Origin: Oscillospiraceae bacterium
GTDB taxonomy: Bacteria > Bacillota > Clostridia > Oscillospirales > Oscillospiraceae
Length of the DNA: 61,011 nt
Assembly: GCA_009781855.1 (NCBI GenBank)
Contig: WQUY01000003.1
Location: 1-61,011, forward strand
Reading direction: 5' to 3'
A program made the translations under genes and the position numbers. This document shows positions 8,037 to 16,741 of the stretch, piece after piece. Every line of letters starts with the position of its first letter. Positions within the stretch are counted from its first letter, which is position 1. Below the pieces are notes generated by a model. The model was not told the DNA's origin. It saw nothing but the letters and a program-made list of their open reading frames with translations, and made no database searches.

Positions 8037-8978
8037 TTACACCTCGCCTTCATCACGCAGGCACTTGCCGGTCAGTGTCAGAAATACATCTTCGAGATTT
8101 GGTTTGTCTTCTGAGAATGAGGTTACGCCACCGTTTCTTTGTGCGATTTCCATAATGCGGTTGACATTGCCACTGTCAGCACCGGAAACGATTGTATATT
8201 GGTTGTCGGAAACAACGACATGCTTCACCCCGGAAATAGCTTTGAGTTCTTCTGTCAATGTGTCGGATGGCAAAGCGGCAGTAAGATGGATGCGATCCTC
8301 ATATTGAATGCGCCCCATAAGCTCATCCAGCGAACCCTCAGCTATTGTTCTGCCTGCATCCATGATTGAAATGCGGTTGCTTATAGCCTGCACCTCTTCC
8401 ATGTAATGTGAGGTGTATATAACAGTTGTTCCATTTTGAGCGATTTTTTTGACAGACTCTAAAATGTGGTTGCGTGATTGTGGGTCGATGCCAACGGTGG
8501 GCTCATCCATGATGACCAGCTTTGGTTTGTGGACCAGTGCGCAGGCAATATTTAATCTGCGCTGCATACCGCCTGAGAAAGTTTTCGGGCGTTTTTTTGC
8601 AAATTCAGAGAGCTCAACAAAGTCCAACACTTCTTTGACATTGGCACTAAGTTCTGCTCCGCTCAAGCCGTATAGTCCACCAAAGTAACGCAAGTTTTCT
8701 GATACAGAAAGATCGGTGAATATTGTGATCTCTTGTGTAACAAGACCCATTTGCTGACGCGTTTTCAGGTTGTGCATGTTCTGAGTTTGCCCGAAAACTT
8801 GTACTTCGCCTGCATCGGCGTTAATCAGTCCACAGAGGACTTTTATTGCAGTTGTTTTACCCGCACCATTCGGGCCGAGCAGACCAAGGATTTCACCCTC
8901 AGCTATGTCTAAATTCAAATGATCCAATGCGACGGTGTCGCCATAACGTTTGACTACGTTTTTCATGCTTGCTATCAT
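8037..8978 (-). CDS. ABC exporter ATP-binding protein (LnrL-like)
   Basis: A 313-residue nucleotide-binding subunit. Walker A is GPNGAGKTT (near residue 35), the Q-loop is in LVTQEITIF, the signature is FSGGMQRR, Walker B is LVIMDEP and the H-loop is TSHYMEE. The last ~90 residues are the accessory C-terminal domain common in drug and antibiotic exporters. It is first in a five-gene minus-strand operon with two permeases, a HisKA_3 kinase and a LuxR-type regulator, the same set as B. subtilis LnrLMN with LnrJK. The function is probably export of, or resistance to, a membrane-active compound; the substrate is unknown. Confidence 0.9.
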   Translation of the reverse strand: MIASMKNVVKRYGDTVALDHLNLDIAEGEILGLLGPNGAGKTTAIKVLCGLINADAGEVQVFGQTQNMHNLKTRQQMGLVTQEITIFTDLSVSENLRYFGGLYGLSGAELSANVKEVLDFVELSEFAKKRPKTFSGGMQRRLNIACALVHKPKLVIMDEPTVGIDPQSRNHILESVKKIAQNGTTVIYTSHYMEEVQAISNRISIMDAGRTIAEGSLDELMGRIQYEDRIHLTAALPSDTLTEELKAISGVKHVVVSDNQYTIVSGADSGNVNRIMEIAQRNGGVTSFSEDKPNLEDVFLTLTGKCLRDEGEV

Positions 8979-9015
8979 GATTCATTGCTCCTTAACTTCG
9001 TTTTATTATGTGCTG

Positions 9016-9057
9016 AGTATATCGTGGATTTAAATATCTGGGTAGTGACATTTGTCA
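9016..9057 (-). promoter_or_regulatory. activator-type promoter with TGACA-N2-TGTCA palindrome
   Basis: On the minus strand a -10 box TATACT (9021-9016) is preceded at 17 bp by a poor -35 (TACCCA, 9044-9039). A perfect palindrome TGACA-AA-TGTCA (9057-9046) lies one base farther upstream. A weak -35 with an adjacent dyad is the usual layout of a response-regulator-activated promoter, and the operon encodes its own LuxR-type regulator. Confidence 0.45.
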
Positions 9058-9106
9058 TTTTAATGATTCGACTCCTGTCAGCTTATAAAAAACTTATGAA
9101 AATAGT

Positions 9107-9133
9107 TAAGTTGGGTGCGAAAGTACACGATAT
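9107..9133 (+). promoter_or_regulatory. possible sigma-28 (SigD) type promoter of the first flagellar operon
   Basis: TAAG (9107-9110), 15 bp, then CACGATAT (9126-9133) matches the flagellar sigma consensus TAAA-N15-GCCGATAT with three mismatches and the correct spacing. It lies about 100 bp upstream of the first rod gene. Confidence 0.35.
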
Positions 9134-9229
9134 TTATGATAAGAAAGATATTGATGGTGAACAGTTTTAATAAGCACAGGTGAAAAACGGTGTGGCTGGA
9201 ATCCTGAATGCGGAAACAGGAGCGGAAGT

Positions 9230-10000
9230 ATGGTCAGAGGATTATATATCTCAGCCAGCGGAATGATGTTGCAGCGCAGGCACATGGATGTGATAACAAA
9301 CAATATTGCAAATGCCGAAACAACAGGATTTCGAAGGCAGCAACTTGTATCGCACAGTTTCGATGATGTTTTGACCAGACGTATAAATGACCCGGCGATC
9401 GTTGCAAGCCGTCGTTTTGGGAATATCTCAGCGGTAGGCCCTATGACACTGGGCACACAGGTAGATGAGCTTGTGACAAATTTCGATGAGGGCAGACTCA
9501 ATGCCACCGAGTTCAGTACCGACCTTGCCATAGTCGGTGATGCATTCTTTGTAATACAGACCCTAGATGGTGAGCGATATACAAGAAGTGGTGCTTTTCA
9601 TCTGGACAGTCTTGGACACATAGTTGATTTTGAAGGCAACTTCCTACTTAGCGAAAACGGGCCGATACGCACAGGAACTTTGAATTTCACTGTTGATCAT
9701 GAAGGGACTGTCCGAATCGGGGGCGAAATCATAGACGTGATTCGTAGGGTATCGTTTGCTGATAACAATGTGCTCAGACAACAGGGGCATAATTTGTTTT
9801 TTGCACTCCAGCCGCCTCTGGACGTGCCAAACCAAAACCAAATCGCTCAGGGATTTTTGGAAAGCTCAAATGTTGAAATTGGGCGAGAAATGGTTGATAT
9901 GCTCAGCGTTTTTCGTGTATACGAGACCAACCAGCGGATGCTAACGATGATTGATGAAACTGTCGGGTTGGCCGTCAATGAGATAGGGAGATTGAGATAA
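9230..10000 (+). CDS. flgF: flagellar basal-body rod protein (FlgF/FlhO type)
   Basis: A 256-residue rod protein. The N-terminal flagellar signature is GLYISASGMMLQRRHMDVITNNIANAET, where the NNIAN motif marks the rod/hook axial family. A central D1-like region contains DLAIVGDAFFVIQ. The C-terminal coiled region (SSNVEIGREMVDMLSVFRVYETNQRML) matches the rod consensus. It is first in an operon ending with csrA and shares one base (TAATG) with the next rod gene. Two FlgF/FlgG-like genes in tandem are usual in Bacillota (flhO-flhP in B. subtilis); which is proximal or distal rod cannot be settled here. Confidence 0.88.
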   Translation: MVRGLYISASGMMLQRRHMDVITNNIANAETTGFRRQQLVSHSFDDVLTRRINDPAIVASRRFGNISAVGPMTLGTQVDELVTNFDEGRLNATEFSTDLAIVGDAFFVIQTLDGERYTRSGAFHLDSLGHIVDFEGNFLLSENGPIRTGTLNFTVDHEGTVRIGGEIIDVIRRVSFADNNVLRQQGHNLFFALQPPLDVPNQNQIAQGFLESSNVEIGREMVDMLSVFRVYETNQRMLTMIDETVGLAVNEIGRLR

Positions 10001-10773
10001 TGTTTGGTGCTAAAATGACCGCCGCAGCTGGAATAGTAGGCCAGCAACGCCGTCTTGATGTGATTGCAAACAATGTTGCGCATGTGAATACTGTTGGATT
10101 CAGAAGTGCAAGGGTGGATTTCAAAGATGCGATATACACAGCAGGCGTGACGCCAGGCAGCGCAAGAACCCCTGAGGGCAATCAACAAAGAGGTCACGGC
10201 GTAGTGATAGGTGCAACAACCAAAAACTTTGCCGGCGGTGAAATCCAGTTGACCGGAAGAGATTTGGATGTGGCGATAAATGGTGATGGCTTTTTTACAC
10301 TTTCTGATTTAAGTGGCAACATCTCTTATACCCGAAATGGTGTATTTCACATAAGCCACGAGCGCGGCGAGCGATTTTTGGTTGAGGCTAATGGACTGTA
10401 TGTGCTGGATGCAAATGGTGAGCGGATATTGATGCCAGGTGATGCACAGGGGATATTCATAGACCAGAGCGGTGGGATTAGATGGCATGACCATCAAATG
10501 CAACCGGAAACCACAATTGCGGTATATAGCTTTGTAAATAAAATGGGTTTGCTGGCATCTGGCAATGGAACATATACACAAACCCCGGCATCGGGAGAAA
10601 GACTTCCGTCACAAGATATGCAAGTTGTGCAGGGCGCATTAGAAATGTCTAATGTAAACCTGATGGAACAAATGACGACAATGATTCGTACACAACGGGC
10701 ATTCCAACTCGCATCGCGGGCGCTCACCACAGTGGATGAAATGGATGCAATTGCCAACAATATGCGCAGATAG
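10000..10773 (+). CDS. flgG: flagellar basal-body rod protein (FlgG/FlhP type)
   Basis: A 257-residue rod protein with N-terminal VIANNVAHVNTVGFRSARVDF, central DVAINGDGFFTL, and a C-terminal axial motif ALEMSNVNLMEQMTTMIRTQRAFQLASRAL, all characteristic of FlgG. Translation is coupled to the preceding rod gene through a 1-nt overlap. It forms the rod joining MS ring and hook; its hook counterpart FlgE is encoded at 24999. Confidence 0.88.
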   Translation: MFGAKMTAAAGIVGQQRRLDVIANNVAHVNTVGFRSARVDFKDAIYTAGVTPGSARTPEGNQQRGHGVVIGATTKNFAGGEIQLTGRDLDVAINGDGFFTLSDLSGNISYTRNGVFHISHERGERFLVEANGLYVLDANGERILMPGDAQGIFIDQSGGIRWHDHQMQPETTIAVYSFVNKMGLLASGNGTYTQTPASGERLPSQDMQVVQGALEMSNVNLMEQMTTMIRTQRAFQLASRALTTVDEMDAIANNMRR

Positions 10774-10828
10774 ACTCGTGTAACGCATTCCAAATAACTG
10801 GCCTTTTCTTAAGGGAGGTGCGCAGGAA

Positions 10829-11236
10829 GTGAATATAAGGCAATGCAGTTTTTGCAAAAGACCATTTCAAAGCCTCGGCAAGAGGATTTGTCCAGCTTGC
10901 CTCCTGCAGATTGACAAGGATTTCTTTGTTGTCAGAGACTACATATATGAAAATAAACAAGCCAATATGGATGAAGTTTTTGAGAAAACAGGGATATCGA
11001 AGCAAGTCATACTATACCTCCTGAAAGAAGGTCGGCTTGTCCTGGACGATGACGGCGGAAGTGGCGGGATGCTGAAATGTGAAGTGTGTAAGAAAGCGAT
11101 TAACTCCGGCAGGCTATGCAAAACGTGCAAAGATAGAGTTGCAAATACGATGCAAAAAAGCTATGATGCCCGACCTGCAGTAGCTGTGACAAGTGGTTTG
11201 GAGCATTTCAAAGGAACGGCTAAACTGAAAAAATAA
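10829..11236 (+). CDS. flagellar operon zinc-ribbon protein (YvyF-like)
   Basis: A 135-residue protein with two paired-cysteine clusters: CSFCKRPF...CPAC near the N-terminus and CEVCKKAI...CKTC near residue 90. An intervening segment (MDEVFEKTGISKQVILYLLKEGRL) looks like a MerR-type helix-turn-helix. This matches the flagellar operon protein family of B. subtilis YvyF, which lies beside flgM. GTG start, with GGAGG about 10 nt upstream. Function is not established; a regulatory or anti-sigma-associated role is inferred from position. Confidence 0.75.
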   Translation: MNIRQCSFCKRPFQSLGKRICPACLLQIDKDFFVVRDYIYENKQANMDEVFEKTGISKQVILYLLKEGRLVLDDDGGSGGMLKCEVCKKAINSGRLCKTCKDRVANTMQKSYDARPAVAVTSGLEHFKGTAKLKK

Positions 11237-11261
11237 GGCAGAGATATAGAAGGTGGATTCA

Positions 11262-11540
11262 ATGAAAATAAGTCCGATTATCAATCCGAATGTACTGGGA
11301 AGCTATCAAACAACTAAATCAGTTTCGGCGCTGCAAACGGCAATGAGTGAGCGTGACCAGGTTAATTTTTCCGATGAGGCACTAAGTTTTTCAAAGGCTC
11401 TTGCCGAAGCGAGGGAAATGATTGAGCAGCGTACACCGGCAGAAACGGCACATATCGCCGATATTAAAAGCGCTGTAAGGCAGGGCCGATACAGCATAAA
11501 CAGTGAAGATGTTGCAAAAAGAATCCTTTTGAATGTGTAG
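11262..11540 (+). CDS. flgM: anti-sigma-28 factor FlgM
   Basis: A 92-residue protein with the FlgM pattern: a disordered N-terminus and a C-terminal sigma-binding region with DIKSAVRQGRYSINSEDVAKRIL, the family's best conserved stretch. It holds the flagellar sigma factor inactive until hook completion. An in-frame GTG lies 9 nt upstream, but AGAAGG is placed 8 nt before the ATG at 11262, which decides the start. The stop codon TAG lies inside the first GGGGCG mini-repeat. Confidence 0.85.
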   Translation: MKISPIINPNVLGSYQTTKSVSALQTAMSERDQVNFSDEALSFSKALAEAREMIEQRTPAETAHIADIKSAVRQGRYSINSEDVAKRILLNV

Positions 11541-11600
11541 GGGCGAACTGTGTTCGTCCGCAGCAGAAAGTATGTGGGGGCGAATTGTGTTTGCCCGCAG
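11538..11600. repeat. two tandem GGGGCG palindromic mini-repeats
   Basis: GTAGGGGCGAACTGTGTTCG (from 11539) and GTGGGGGCGAATTGTGTTTG (from 11573) are diverged copies of a ~27-bp palindromic unit ending CCGCAG or CCCGCAG. They separate flgM from flgN, and the second abuts the flgN ribosome site. A related unit lies at 15107 after flgL and a partial one inside queA at 36570. Confidence 0.7.
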
Positions 11601-11614
11601 TTGGAGGGATTATA

Positions 11615-12121
11615 TTGAGACAGGCTTTGAAAGAATTATGCGCCATGCTTATCGAGCAAAAAGCTGTGCTTTCTCACATGCTTGAACTTTCCAAGCAAGA
11701 GCGTCAAGCGATCTCTTCAGGAGATTCGGTAGAACTTGAAAGTGTTGTGCGCTTGCAATTGCGCGAGCTATCGCAGCTTGGGCGGATAGAAAAGAGAAGA
11801 GCCGCTTTAAACGATGCCATAGCCTCCGAATTAGGAATAACCGGGCAGAAACTGACGGTCAGCGCCATTGCCCTAAAAGCAAAGCCGGACGAACGAAAAG
11901 AGATTGTCGCACTTCAGACGGAGCTTACAGAACTTGTTCACCAGCACAATGCATTGAATCTGGAAAACAGGGAGTTAATCAAAGAACATCTGGAATATTC
12001 GGAGGCGATGATAGAACTTATGACAGGGTCTGATGACCCGCTTAATAATTTCTACGGTGCAAACGGAAAAGCGACCGGAGACAGGAAGACATCGACCGGC
12101 TTATTCAATAGACATGCATAG
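11615..12121 (+). CDS. flgN: flagellar export chaperone FlgN
   Basis: A 168-residue, almost entirely helical protein (KQERQAISSGDSVELESVV...RIEKRRAALNDAI), typical of the FlgN chaperone, which binds FlgK and FlgL before export. It is encoded directly before flgK and flgL, its usual clients. Start is TTG at 11615, 7 nt after GGAGG; the open frame upstream crosses the mini-repeat and is not counted. Confidence 0.8.
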   Translation: MRQALKELCAMLIEQKAVLSHMLELSKQERQAISSGDSVELESVVRLQLRELSQLGRIEKRRAALNDAIASELGITGQKLTVSAIALKAKPDERKEIVALQTELTELVHQHNALNLENRELIKEHLEYSEAMIELMTGSDDPLNNFYGANGKATGDRKTSTGLFNRHA

Positions 12122-12153
12122 GATTGAGCCAAACGAAAGGAATGTTCATCATT

Positions 12154-13905
12154 ATGAGAGGCACATTTTTTGGACTCGAAATAGGCAGGACAGGCCTGAA
12201 TATGGGTCAGCTTGGGCTTGATATAACAGGTCATAATATAGCGAATGTCAACACAAGAGGGTTTACGCGACAGCGCATAATTCAGACAGCAAATGACCCT
12301 TTTGGTGCAATTCAAATGGTAAAACCTGCCGAGCAGGCACGTGTCGGCGGCGGCACAAGAGTGCAAATACATGATCAGATACGATCAGCGTTTTTAGACA
12401 GGCGATTCCGGACTGAAAATACCGCAAATGGGTATTGGGAAAGACGCACCCAAGAGCTGAGAAGCTTGGAATCATTTTTTGATAATGTCGAAGAGCGTAC
12501 AAGCATAAACCATAGTTTAGCGAGATTCTTTTCTGCGATAAGTGTTATGGCAGAAGACCCTGTTGCCCCCGCGCCACGCATGCAAATCCGCACGTCCGCA
12601 CTGGATATGGTGCAGCAATTTAACACGATTCACACAGGGCTTGTTGAGCTGCAGCGCAATCAGGACAGGGCTGTTGTGGCGTATGTTGAGCTTATAAATG
12701 AAAGCGCTGCGCAATTGGTTGAACTCAATAGAGCCATATATAGTTTTGAGCTCACAGGGAAGATTGCCAATGATTTGCGGGATCAACGAAATATATTGCT
12801 GGATGATTTGTCTGCGATTGTTGATATAGAATACGAGGAAACATCTGACAAATTCGGAAACGCAAATTTAACTGTCCGGATAATCGGAAATCACGAAAGG
12901 CATTTTCTGGTCAGCCATGATGAGCGCACAATTATGGGTGTCCGGGAAGAGCGCAGGGATATAGGGTTATCGCCGGTGAACATGCCGGTCTGGGTAGGGA
13001 GCGCCAGGCCAAATAATGAAACCGGCAGAATAGTGGAAACAATGTGGGAAGAGGACTTTAGATGGGATGTAAATCTGGCGGCGGATAAGGGTTTGCTCCG
13101 TGGGCTGATGGACATGAGAGATGGTATAGATGAGCTGCGTCCCGGTATCCCCGCTTCAATTGAGCATCTGAATAATCTGGTCAGGGCACTTGTCCAACAT
13201 GTGAACCATATACACCGTCAAGGGTGGAGTGACCACCCGTTTCAGGACTCCAGAGATGGCATAAACTTCTTTTGCGAAAATGCAGCAATAGAGTTTGTCG
13301 ATGGTGTGGGAGGGTCTCTGACATGGGATGCACGGCTTAGTGCATGGGTTGATGATACAGACAATCCGACGGCTTCTTTTGCAACTCAAGAAGCGGCAGA
13401 GGCCGCCGGATTTACCGCAAATTTCGACATAAGTCGAATCAATATTACAAATATTGCGCTTTCTACTGAGATTATGGAAAGTGAATTCAATATAGCAGCG
13501 TCATCTGTTCAAATCATAAGGGATGGGCCACCGGAAAACCAGCAGCGTGGGAATAACGAGAATATGAATGCCATCTATGCTTTATTCGGCAGAAATAATC
13601 TTTTCCTAGAGACGCTTGATCTGGAGAATCGCATAGCTATCGGCAGTTTTGACGATTTTGCCACAGGCATCAGAACAGCAGTTGCAAGCCAAACGCGCAC
13701 ATCCAGAAGCAATGCTGAGATGACCCGAAATCTTGCACTTGCGGCAGAAAATCACAGGTTGTCTGTAGCGGGAGTTTCACTTGACGAAGAAATGACACAT
13801 ATGATCAAATTTAACCATGCGTATAACGGTGCAGCGCGTGTAATCACTGCGATGGACGATGCTTTGGACAGATTAATTAACGGGACAGGCCGAGTGGGAC
13901 TCTAA
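12154..13905 (+). CDS. flgK: flagellar hook-associated protein 1 FlgK
   Basis: A 583-residue hook-filament junction protein. The N-terminus FGLEIGRTGLNMGQLGLDITGHNIANVNTRG is the FlgK axial motif. Near residue 80 RRFRTENTANGYW and later LDDLSAIVDI follow the family. The C-terminus ends with SLDEEMTHMIKFNHAYNGAARVITAMDDALD, the conserved FlgK tail. The frame is open to a TTG at 12124, but homologous starts and the AAAGGA site 12 nt upstream favour ATG at 12154. It is followed after 16 nt by flgL. Confidence 0.92.
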   Translation: MRGTFFGLEIGRTGLNMGQLGLDITGHNIANVNTRGFTRQRIIQTANDPFGAIQMVKPAEQARVGGGTRVQIHDQIRSAFLDRRFRTENTANGYWERRTQELRSLESFFDNVEERTSINHSLARFFSAISVMAEDPVAPAPRMQIRTSALDMVQQFNTIHTGLVELQRNQDRAVVAYVELINESAAQLVELNRAIYSFELTGKIANDLRDQRNILLDDLSAIVDIEYEETSDKFGNANLTVRIIGNHERHFLVSHDERTIMGVREERRDIGLSPVNMPVWVGSARPNNETGRIVETMWEEDFRWDVNLAADKGLLRGLMDMRDGIDELRPGIPASIEHLNNLVRALVQHVNHIHRQGWSDHPFQDSRDGINFFCENAAIEFVDGVGGSLTWDARLSAWVDDTDNPTASFATQEAAEAAGFTANFDISRINITNIALSTEIMESEFNIAASSVQIIRDGPPENQQRGNNENMNAIYALFGRNNLFLETLDLENRIAIGSFDDFATGIRTAVASQTRTSRSNAEMTRNLALAAENHRLSVAGVSLDEEMTHMIKFNHAYNGAARVITAMDDALDRLINGTGRVGL

Positions 13906-13921
13906 GTAAGGAGGGATACAA

Positions 13922-15103
13922 ATGCGTGTGACGAATACAATGATGGTCAACAACCTAAATAGAAACATAGCCGGGAACTTGGTCAGGATGGATGCGCTTC
14001 AAAATCAAATGTCTACCGGCAGAAAGTTTGCACACATCAGTGATGACCCCATAGCTCTGATATACAGTCAGGCAGCCCGGAATACGATGACACGTATAGT
14101 AAACTTCCAAAGGTCTGTTCAAACAGCCGGGGATTGGCTGATGCAAGCCGAAGATGGCATTATGGACATGCAGCGCACGATGCAAGATCTTTATGCAGCG
14201 ACACTGGATGCATCAACTGACGCAAAAGGCATTGGCGACGAAAGTGATAAGAGGAATATTGCACCTGTCATAGCACAGCTCCGTGATAACATACTGGATA
14301 ATCTCAATATCACACTTGGCAACAGGTTTATGTTTGGCGGTCACAATACACCAGGCGATCCTGCGGAAACAATTGATGACAAGACGACAAGGCCATTCAC
14401 CATTGAGCGGGGAAACCTGCATTTCAACGGGTTTAACATTTCACAATTTGATGGGATACCCTCGGCCATATTCAACAATCTTTTCAGTAGCGCAAATCCG
14501 CCGAGTCAAGTGGAAATAGATGATGCATTTGCCGGGACAGGTTTTAATCCGGAAGATTTTGGAATTGTTGATGAATTTGGCGTTGATACCGGAAATGCCG
14601 CGATAATGCACAGGCTAATGAATGATACTCCGACACTTGCTGTAGGGCCTGGAAGCAATATGCCGATAACAGTCAATGGTATTGATTTGGCGCTTTTTAT
14701 GACACCTGGGGTTGACGAAAATGGTGTGCCGCTGGTGGATTCTAACGGCAATCGCGTGATGGTGATGCGCAACTTATGGAATGTTGCTGATGATTTGTAT
14801 GAAAAAGTAAACAGTGGTGCGCCTGCAAATGAAATCGACGTGTCCATAAGGCCGCTCCAGGATGCCCAGAATTATCTTTTGACAAAAGCCGCAGAAATCG
14901 GCGGCAGAGTCAGACGGCTGGAAATGCTCGAAGCCCGATATGAGCAGAGTATGATCAATTTTGAAAGAATTCGTTCCGAAGCTGAGGATGTGGATTTTGC
15001 AGAAACGCTGATGCATTTCAAGATGGCAGAGGCGGTCTATCAGGCGGCACTGTCGGCAGGTGCAAGAATTATACAGCCGACACTAATGGACTTCCTGCGT
15101 TAA
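13922..15103 (+). CDS. flgL: flagellar hook-associated protein 3 FlgL
   Basis: A 393-residue junction protein. It starts MRVTNTMMVNNLNRNI with the flagellin-like N-terminal helix (LQNQMSTGRKFAHISDDPIALIYSQ) and ends with the paired C-terminal helix (DVDFAETLMHFKMAEAVYQAALSAGARI...TLMDFL). The middle 230 residues are a variable D2/D3 region, longer than in many FlgL. GGAGGG precedes the ATG. It caps the hook together with FlgK and accepts the filament. Confidence 0.92.
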   Translation: MRVTNTMMVNNLNRNIAGNLVRMDALQNQMSTGRKFAHISDDPIALIYSQAARNTMTRIVNFQRSVQTAGDWLMQAEDGIMDMQRTMQDLYAATLDASTDAKGIGDESDKRNIAPVIAQLRDNILDNLNITLGNRFMFGGHNTPGDPAETIDDKTTRPFTIERGNLHFNGFNISQFDGIPSAIFNNLFSSANPPSQVEIDDAFAGTGFNPEDFGIVDEFGVDTGNAAIMHRLMNDTPTLAVGPGSNMPITVNGIDLALFMTPGVDENGVPLVDSNGNRVMVMRNLWNVADDLYEKVNSGAPANEIDVSIRPLQDAQNYLLTKAAEIGGRVRRLEMLEARYEQSMINFERIRSEAEDVDFAETLMHFKMAEAVYQAALSAGARIIQPTLMDFLR

Positions 15104-15157
15104 AAATGTAGGGTGCGGAGTGTGGTGTCCGAATAAGAAAAAAGGCAGGTGTTTACA

Positions 15158-15772
15158 ATGTCAAAGGTACAAAGAATCATGATTGAGCATCAACTGGCCG
15201 AGCTGGGGATTCGGAAAACTCCAGCAAGACTGAACATTAAAGCACCTACGGCAGAACTCAGAATTACATCCGAGAGTGCTCAAATGGAAATCCAGAGGAC
15301 AAACCCCACCTTTCGACTGAGTAGGCGCAGAGCCAATGCCGAGTCTGGACTGTCAGGGCCGTCGGATCTGGCGCGTCAGCTCGGAGAGGCTGGGCGGCAA
15401 GGGGCGAAGCGCGGAGCAAGGAAAGCTGTTGCTGATGGGAATTTTCTTGGGGAAATGCGAAGGAGCGGCGATAGGGTTGGTCAGCTTGCGCAAAATAAAG
15501 CGATGGATGCAATTGCGCGAGGCAGAGATATAAACATTGGACTCATGCCGACGAGTCCGCCTGAGGTCGTATGGGATATGGGTGAAATGAACATCAACTG
15601 GTCAAAGCATAGTGTCTTGATTGACTGGGATGGCGAATTTATGCCGGAGCTTACGGTAGACCCCAAACACTCAATTGAAATATTCCTACGTACGGAGCCA
15701 TATTTCAGAGTTTCCATTGAAGAGACAGTAACCACAATCATAACAGGGAAGTATGTAGATGATGCAATTTGA
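15158..15772 (+). CDS. DUF6470-type flagellar-cluster protein (YviE-like)
   Basis: A 204-residue soluble protein between flgL and fliW, the position of B. subtilis yviE. It begins with an amphipathic segment followed by ...TPARLNIKAPTAELRITSES, a pattern of repeated strand motifs, and ends with an IDWDGEFMPELTVDP region. No catalytic motif is visible. An in-frame GTG lies 9 nt upstream, but AGG is spaced 8 nt from the ATG at 15158. The function is unknown; its conserved place suggests a role in filament assembly or FliW-CsrA control. Confidence 0.7.
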   Translation: MSKVQRIMIEHQLAELGIRKTPARLNIKAPTAELRITSESAQMEIQRTNPTFRLSRRRANAESGLSGPSDLARQLGEAGRQGAKRGARKAVADGNFLGEMRRSGDRVGQLAQNKAMDAIARGRDINIGLMPTSPPEVVWDMGEMNINWSKHSVLIDWDGEFMPELTVDPKHSIEIFLRTEPYFRVSIEETVTTIITGKYVDDAI

Positions 15773-15785
15773 GAAAAGAGGCATT

Positions 15786-16274
15786 ATGCAGATAGAAACC
15801 TTACGATTTGGCATGGTTGAAATCGACGACACCAAGCTGTTGACATTCGACGATGGGATTCCCGGTATGGAGGACTACAAAACATATGCATTGCTTCAGT
15901 TTGAAGAGAGCTATCCTATAGTTTGGTTGCAGTCAATTGAAGAGCGTGGTATATGCCTTCCGGTCATAGACACATTTGTGGTGTTGCCAGATTATGTGTT
16001 TGAAATTAGTGATGAAGATGTAAGCGCACTTGAACTTAAAGGGCCGGAAGCGTTGCATGTAGTTAATGTTCTGGTTATACCCACGGATGTAAAAGGGATG
16101 ACAGCCAATCTTGCCGCACCAATCATCATCAACATTTTAACAGGAAAGTCAAAGCAGATCATGCTTACCGACAGTGCATTTAACGTCAGAGCTCCCATAT
16201 TTGCTGATATTTGTCAAGTGGTAAACAAGGAGGAGGGCGACGGCGATGCTGGTACTGTCAAGGAAGCTGAATGA
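15786..16274 (+). CDS. fliW: flagellar assembly factor FliW
   Basis: A 162-residue protein with the FliW signature: [50 protein letters not shown] and [22 protein letters not shown]. FliW binds flagellin and antagonises CsrA. The frame opens earlier at 15759, but AGAGG lies just before ATG 15786 and family proteins begin at this point. Its 3' end overlaps csrA by 29 nt in another frame, tying the synthesis of antagonist and target. Confidence 0.9.
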   Translation: MQIETLRFGMVEIDDTKLLTFDDGIPGMEDYKTYALLQFEESYPIVWLQSIEERGICLPVIDTFVVLPDYVFEISDEDVSALELKGPEALHVVNVLVIPTDVKGMTANLAAPIIINILTGKSKQIMLTDSAFNVRAPIFADICQVVNKEEGDGDAGTVKEAE

Positions 16275-16491
16275 AACCATCCTAATAGGCGAAAATATTA
16301 GAATAACACTTCTGGGGATAGATGGTGATAAAATAAAAATAGGTATAGATGCCCCAAAGGAGGTAAAAGTTTTTAGGGAGGAGTTGCTTGAGGCGACAAG
16401 AGATACGAATAAGCAGGCACTCAATGCTCCTATTATTTCGTTTGATTTATCCAAAGTGAAAAGGGTGCAGGGCAAGATAAGCACAGACTAA
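16246..16491 (+). CDS. csrA: carbon storage regulator CsrA
   Basis: An 81-residue RNA-binding protein starting [20 protein letters not shown], the invariant CsrA N-terminus, followed by [23 protein letters not shown]. In Bacillota it represses flagellin translation and is titrated by FliW. It starts inside the end of fliW after GGAGG. It is the last gene of the operon and is followed by a strong hairpin. Confidence 0.95.
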   Translation: MLVLSRKLNETILIGENIRITLLGIDGDKIKIGIDAPKEVKVFREELLEATRDTNKQALNAPIISFDLSKVKRVQGKISTD

Positions 16492-16515
16492 ATTGCACCT
16501 TGCATACCCAGTCAT

Positions 16516-16540
16516 AAGCATCCGGTTTTGCCGGATGCTT
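16516..16540 (+). terminator. intrinsic terminator after csrA
   Basis: A perfect 10-bp stem AAGCATCCGG/CCGGATGCTT with loop TTTTG, followed by GATTTTC. It separates the flgF-csrA operon from the fliF operon. Confidence 0.75.
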
Positions 16541-16656
16541 GATTTTCGCTGACGGCAGCCTGAAGCAAAAAAATTATAGTGTTGTTAAGGCTTGTGGTCA
16601 CAAGGGAATTCGGTTTACATAAAACACATAAACGACAAATTATGTTAAACATGTGC

Positions 16657-16685
16657 TTGCAAATGCATATAAAAAATGTTAGTAT
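16657..16685 (+). promoter_or_regulatory. sigma-A type promoter of the fliF operon
   Basis: TTGCAA (16657-16662), 17 bp, TAGTAT (16680-16685). It lies 57 bp before the fliF start, in an AT-rich spacer that contains no gene. Confidence 0.6.
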
Positions 16686-16741
16686 TTGATTGCTGCAATT
16701 ATTGTAAGGTTTAGTTCAGGCATTGGATCAGGGGGTCAAAA

